DNA of 64,000 bases, taken from Candidatus Protochlamydia naegleriophila. GTDB lineage: Bacteria; Chlamydiota; Chlamydiia; Chlamydiales; Parachlamydiaceae. The notes below the pieces were generated by a model. It was given only the letters and a program-made list of their open reading frames with translations, did no database searches and was not told the origin of the DNA. This document shows, piece after piece, positions 60,540 through 64,000 of the stretch. Location of the stretch: contig NZ_LN879502.1 in the NCBI RefSeq assembly GCF_001499655.1, positions 62,001-126,000 of the forward strand, read 5' to 3'. How positions within the stretch are numbered: the stretch's first letter is position 1; each line of letters opens with the position of its first letter. Both the position numbers and the translations under genes were made by a program.

Positions 60540-63482
60540 ATGAGTCATAAACTATTCAGGCAAAATCTTTTGCGAATCGGAATTCCAGCGGCGGTCTTTT
60601 CGGTTTTACTTCTAATGGCGGTCAGTTTCTATGTTCACCGTTCGCTACCGCTAAAGCAAGAAGCGTCAGATCTTTCAAAGAATGCCACTTCCCAGTTTTT
60701 TAAGCTTCCCATTCAATTTGAATACAATGATGGACAAACGGCTGCCATGGTGCGTTATTTGACACGCGGGCCTGGCTATACGTTTTACTTTACTCCTCAA
60801 GAAGTTGTCATGGTATTGAAGAATGGGCAACAGAGTGATCTTTCTCCAGCTGTTTTGAAAATGCGATTTGTCGATGCTAATTCGAATCCGACGATCAAGG
60901 GAATAGATGAGTTGCGTTCCAAGAGTCACTATTTCATTGGTAATGACAAAAATCATTGGCGTTCTAACATTCCCAATTATCGCAAAGTCGCTTATCAGGA
61001 CCTGTATCCAGGGATCGATGCCATCTTTTATGGCAATCTAGATCAATTGGAATATGACATTTGCGTAGCACCCGGCACAAATCCAAGCCTTGCACGCTTT
61101 AGCTTAGAGGGAGCAGAAGAGCTTGCAATTGCCGATGATGGCAGTCTTCGAATTCGTTTGAGAGATAATCAAGAATTGCGCATGCAAAAGCCATTCGTCT
61201 ATCAGCTGATAAGCGGAGAAAAGGTTTCGATTGAAGCGCAATTTAGCCTTCTTGCTAAAAATGAAGTCGGTTTTAAGATTGGGAATTATGATGAGGGGCA
61301 GGATTTAGTAATCGATCCTGTATTGGTTTACTCGACCTATTTGGGCGGCAGTGGAGCTGATACTGGGATTGGCATTGCTGTTGACGACAGCAGAAATATG
61401 TATGTGACAGGGCAAACCAGCTCGACTAATTTTCCTCTTATGAATGCTTTTCAGGCAACATTTGGCGGGGCTACCGATGCTTTTATTACTAAATTTGACG
61501 AGACGGGAACGACTCTCATTTACTCAACGTATTTAGGGGGAACTGCCAATGATGGGGGAGCCGCTATAGCCGTCGACGGGGCAGGTAATGCATATATAAC
61601 GGGGAATACGAGCTCATCTAATTTTCCTGTCTTAAATGCCTTTCAGCCTGCACTAGCTGGTGTAGAGGATGCCTTTGTGGCTAAATTAGATGCAAGTGGT
61701 GCACTTGTGTATTCGACGTATTTAGGCGGGGCTCTTAGTGACAGGGGAAATGGGATAATCGTTGACAGTAGCGGTAATGCCTATGTAACAGGACAAACGA
61801 GTTCGATTGATTTTCCTGTATTAAATCCATTCCAAGCTGCTTTGGCAGGAGGAAGTGATGCCTTTTTGACGAAGTTCGATTCTACCGGATCGGCTCTTGT
61901 CTATTCGACGTATTTGGGTGGAACAGCAAATGATGTTGGAAATGCTGTTACAGTAGATAGGAGCGGTAACGCGTATGTAACGGGACAGACGGCTTCGACA
62001 AATTTTCCTGTCTTGAATGCATTTCAAGCAGCAGCTTTGGGAGGTGGCAATGATGCCTTCTTGACGAAGTTTGATCCCACAGGATCGGCTCTTGTCTATT
62101 CGACGTATTTGGGGGGAACAGGCAATGATACTGGAAATGCAATCTCTTTAGACAGCAGTGCGAATGTGTATTTAGCTGGAACAACAAATTCTACTAATTT
62201 TCCCGTCGTGAATGCTTTTCAACCAGCTGTTGCTGGAAGCAGTGATGCTTTTGTCACCAAGTTTAATGCGGCGGGATCGGCCCTCATCTATTCGACATAT
62301 ATTGGTGGAAGTGGGATTGATACAGGAACGGGGATTGCAGTTGACCAAGATGGAAGCGCTTATGTGACCGGATTAACTTTTTCGGCTAATTTTCCCACTC
62401 AAAAACCCTTTCAAGCAGCATTGCAGGGTTCAAGAGATAGCTTTGTTACAAAATTTACTGTCGATGGATCGAGTCTTGTCTTTTCAACTTATTTCGGCGG
62501 AACCGGTGTTGGGTCTGCTGGAGGCATTGCTATCGATAGTGCTGGAAATACCTATATCACAGGCGGTACTAATGCAACCGATCTTCCAGTTACAACCGAT
62601 GCGTTCCAGCCAGCGAATGCAGGGGGAATTGATACCTTTGTCGCCAAATTTGCCATTGGAACGCCCGTTGTTCTTTCCATTTCGCCAAGGTTCGGTCCGG
62701 AGAGTGGGGGAACAGCTGTGGTCATTACAGGCGTCAACTTTGCCAATACGACGGCGGTTGATTTTGGGGGAATACCTGCCGCGTTTGTGATCGATAGCGA
62801 CACGCAGATTACGGCGATTTCGCCGCCTGGAACGGGAACGGTTCCTGTCACATTGACGGGGGTGGGCGGCACATCTGCTCCCTCGGTTGCTGGCCAGTTC
62901 TCTTATCAAGCAGTCACGGCAACGAATCTTTTTGTAGTTCCGAATCCTGCAGCGTTCGGTGAGGCGGTAACTTTGACAGCAGTCATCACACCTCCTTCGG
63001 TAGTTGGCACGGTCAGCTTTTTCGATGGAACGACTCTGCTTGGGACGGTTTCTTTATCGGGCGGGACGGCTACGTTGACTGTTTCATCTTTTTCAATTGG
63101 ATCTCATTCATTGACGGCTGTTTACAGCGGAGCCAGCAATTTTGAAGACTCAGTCAGTCTTCCTGTTATTTTAACCGTCAATTCTTCTATCGCCCCTCCG
63201 AGTCATTTAAGAGGAAAGCAGGAAGCCAATCGCTTCTTGTCGCAAACCGAGTTTGCCAATCATTTGACTTGGGATGCACCATCGCAAGGACTTCCTCCGG
63301 CAAGTTATAAGATTTATCGCGATGCAAGCCTCAAGCATGCCATTGCAACCATTTCAAGTGACGAGCGCTTAGAATTTGTCGATCGCAATCGCAGGAAGAA
63401 TAAGACTTATACCTATTACGTCGTGTCGATCGATCAATTCGGTAATCGCTCTACACCGGCTGTTGTAAGAGTTAAAGGCTAA
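60540..63482 (+). CDS. SBBP beta-propeller repeat surface protein with Ig-like domains
   Basis: The 980-residue protein begins with an N-terminal anchor or signal (IGIPAAVFSVLLLMAVSFYV). Residues 50-270 match the domain that often precedes SBBP repeats (IQFEYNDGQ...YLTRGPGYTFYF...YPGIDAIFYGN). Seven SBBP units follow, each starting like YSTYLGGSGADTG and containing an AYVTGQTSSTNFP-like strand. Next are an IPT/TIG domain (about 705-785, SPRFGPESGGTAVVITG), an Ig-like domain (about 790-880) and a fibronectin-like end. The whole looks like a large extracellular adhesin or polymer-binding protein. AGGAG before the ATG supports the start; a terminator follows. The next gene is a paralogue. Confidence 0.9.
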   Translation: MSHKLFRQNLLRIGIPAAVFSVLLLMAVSFYVHRSLPLKQEASDLSKNATSQFFKLPIQFEYNDGQTAAMVRYLTRGPGYTFYFTPQEVVMVLKNGQQSDLSPAVLKMRFVDANSNPTIKGIDELRSKSHYFIGNDKNHWRSNIPNYRKVAYQDLYPGIDAIFYGNLDQLEYDICVAPGTNPSLARFSLEGAEELAIADDGSLRIRLRDNQELRMQKPFVYQLISGEKVSIEAQFSLLAKNEVGFKIGNYDEGQDLVIDPVLVYSTYLGGSGADTGIGIAVDDSRNMYVTGQTSSTNFPLMNAFQATFGGATDAFITKFDETGTTLIYSTYLGGTANDGGAAIAVDGAGNAYITGNTSSSNFPVLNAFQPALAGVEDAFVAKLDASGALVYSTYLGGALSDRGNGIIVDSSGNAYVTGQTSSIDFPVLNPFQAALAGGSDAFLTKFDSTGSALVYSTYLGGTANDVGNAVTVDRSGNAYVTGQTASTNFPVLNAFQAAALGGGNDAFLTKFDPTGSALVYSTYLGGTGNDTGNAISLDSSANVYLAGTTNSTNFPVVNAFQPAVAGSSDAFVTKFNAAGSALIYSTYIGGSGIDTGTGIAVDQDGSAYVTGLTFSANFPTQKPFQAALQGSRDSFVTKFTVDGSSLVFSTYFGGTGVGSAGGIAIDSAGNTYITGGTNATDLPVTTDAFQPANAGGIDTFVAKFAIGTPVVLSISPRFGPESGGTAVVITGVNFANTTAVDFGGIPAAFVIDSDTQITAISPPGTGTVPVTLTGVGGTSAPSVAGQFSYQAVTATNLFVVPNPAAFGEAVTLTAVITPPSVVGTVSFFDGTTLLGTVSLSGGTATLTVSSFSIGSHSLTAVYSGASNFEDSVSLPVILTVNSSIAPPSHLRGKQEANRFLSQTEFANHLTWDAPSQGLPPASYKIYRDASLKHAIATISSDERLEFVDRNRRKNKTYTYYVVSIDQFGNRSTPAVVRVKG

Positions 63483-63493
63483 TAGGAAGCGCT

Positions 63494-63542
63494 GTTCACA
63501 AATTAGATAGTTGACGCTGTCTCGTTTGTGAACATTTTTTTT
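63494..63542 (+). terminator. intrinsic terminator of the SBBP gene
   Basis: GTTCACAAA (63494-63502) pairs with TTTGTGAAC (63525-63533) and is followed by A and about eight T residues. The hairpin starts 11 bases after the stop. Confidence 0.8.
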
Positions 63543-63646
63543 AATGAAAATTTTAAACAAGACATTTAATTGAGAAAGTAAAGTTGATAGCATGATTTAA
63601 TAAATACCGCTTCGAAAAATGCATTGCCTTATCAATCTTGAGCTTA

Positions 63647-64000
63647 ATGGCAATAAATTTTTATTGGTCGGCTTCGGAAAAAGGGTCCGTTAGTGAAACA
63701 TCACTTGAGTCCCATGCAGGAATGAATAAAGTTTTTAAACTCCCCATCCAATTTGAGCAAAACGAAGGCCAAACAGACTCTGCGGTGCGCTATTTGACGC
63801 GCGGACCTGGTTATAAGTTTTACTTCAAGCCTCAAGAAGTTGCTATAGTTTTAACAAATCCGCAGGGTACTAAAACGGTTTCGTCAGCCCTTTTAAAAAT
63901 GCAGCTCGTCGATGCCAATTCAAATCCGCTCATCAAAGGAATAGATAAACTGCACTGCAAGAGCAACTACTTTATTGGCAATGACAAAAATTCATGGTTT
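63647..64000 (+). CDS. second SBBP-type surface protein, cut by the window edge
   Basis: The frame from ATG 63647 reads MAINFYWSASEKGSVSETSL and then closely follows the start of the upstream SBBP protein: FKLPIQFEQNEGQTDSAVRY, YLTRGPGYKFYFKPQEVAIV, LVDANSNPLIKGIDKL and NYFIGNDKN. It is a tandem paralogue running off the window. Upstream in frame is KYRFEKCIALSILSL, which looks like the first part of a signal anchor, but no standard start precedes it; an ATG four bases out of frame at about 63591 suggests a small indel. The real start is therefore unsure. Confidence 0.75.
   Translation, partial: MAINFYWSASEKGSVSETSLESHAGMNKVFKLPIQFEQNEGQTDSAVRYLTRGPGYKFYFKPQEVAIVLTNPQGTKTVSSALLKMQLVDANSNPLIKGIDKLHCKSNYFIGNDKNSWF

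Noticed and set aside
1-64000. CRISPR array, prophage or integrative conjugative element
   Set aside because: No regularly spaced short repeats, phage structural genes or conjugation genes are visible anywhere in the window.

Overview
The window looks like the chromosome of an amoeba-associated chlamydia (order Chlamydiales, most like Parachlamydiaceae such as Protochlamydia or Parachlamydia). Several features point there: a DNA topoisomerase I ending in a SWIB domain, a greatly enlarged GreA of about 720 residues with its conserved small neighbour, a solitary nqrA apart from other nqr genes, a Mg-type hemB, and a chlamydial-style type II secretion operon. No rRNA, CRISPR array, intact prophage or intact insertion sequence is visible. 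The assignment rests on gene content read by eye, not on a database search.

Layout. 1-3.1 kb is a scar-rich stretch: tRNA-Ala(GGC), a serine recombinase remnant, a tandem Nudix plus histidine phosphatase pair, and a dead phosphotransferase gene. 3.1-12.9 kb holds a DipZ-like thiol-disulfide protein, a decayed gene, the minus-strand run aroB-dprA-topA, a small ORF with its own terminator, a TPR-like membrane protein and parB. 13.6-20 kb holds an unknown gene, a P1B-type ATPase homologue with altered catalytic motifs, a sugar-nucleotide epimerase, an Asp/Asn hydroxylase-like enzyme, an unknown gene and a lipoprotein. 20-27.7 kb is housekeeping on the minus strand (nnr, gpsA, a NYN/YacP-like protein, rdgB, greA), then the small greA neighbour on the plus strand. 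28-36.3 kb has two glycosyltransferases, an IS1-like remnant, two TPR paralogues (one with an in-frame amber codon), mutY, a peroxiredoxin and hemB. 36.4-44.1 kb is accessory: a 615-residue AT-rich unknown, a YjbH-like envelope protein, a two-gene membrane-protein module between exact 36-bp direct repeats, and a 627-residue helical unknown. 44.3-47.8 kb has a CPA2 antiporter, nqrA and a membrane protein. 48-59.3 kb is the type II secretion operon (GspC-like, GspD, E, F, G, three more pseudopilin-like proteins, one K-like protein) followed by an Rsm22-like methyltransferase. 59.4-64 kb has a secreted unknown and two tandem SBBP-repeat surface proteins, the second cut by the window edge.

Two families of non-coding palindromic elements, resembling MITEs, lie in the intergenic gaps (family A near 11.9, 26.8 and probably 40.7 kb; family B near 22.7 and 35.2 kb). 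Together with at least five decayed genes they show a genome with past mobile-element activity and continuing gene loss. The observations most worth following up are the full-length P1B-ATPase with substitutions in every catalytic signature, the absence of the usual -1 glycine at the prepilin-type cleavage site of all four pseudopilins, the direct-repeat-bounded membrane module, and the 615-residue protein with a possible His-Asn-Cys hydrolase arrangement.
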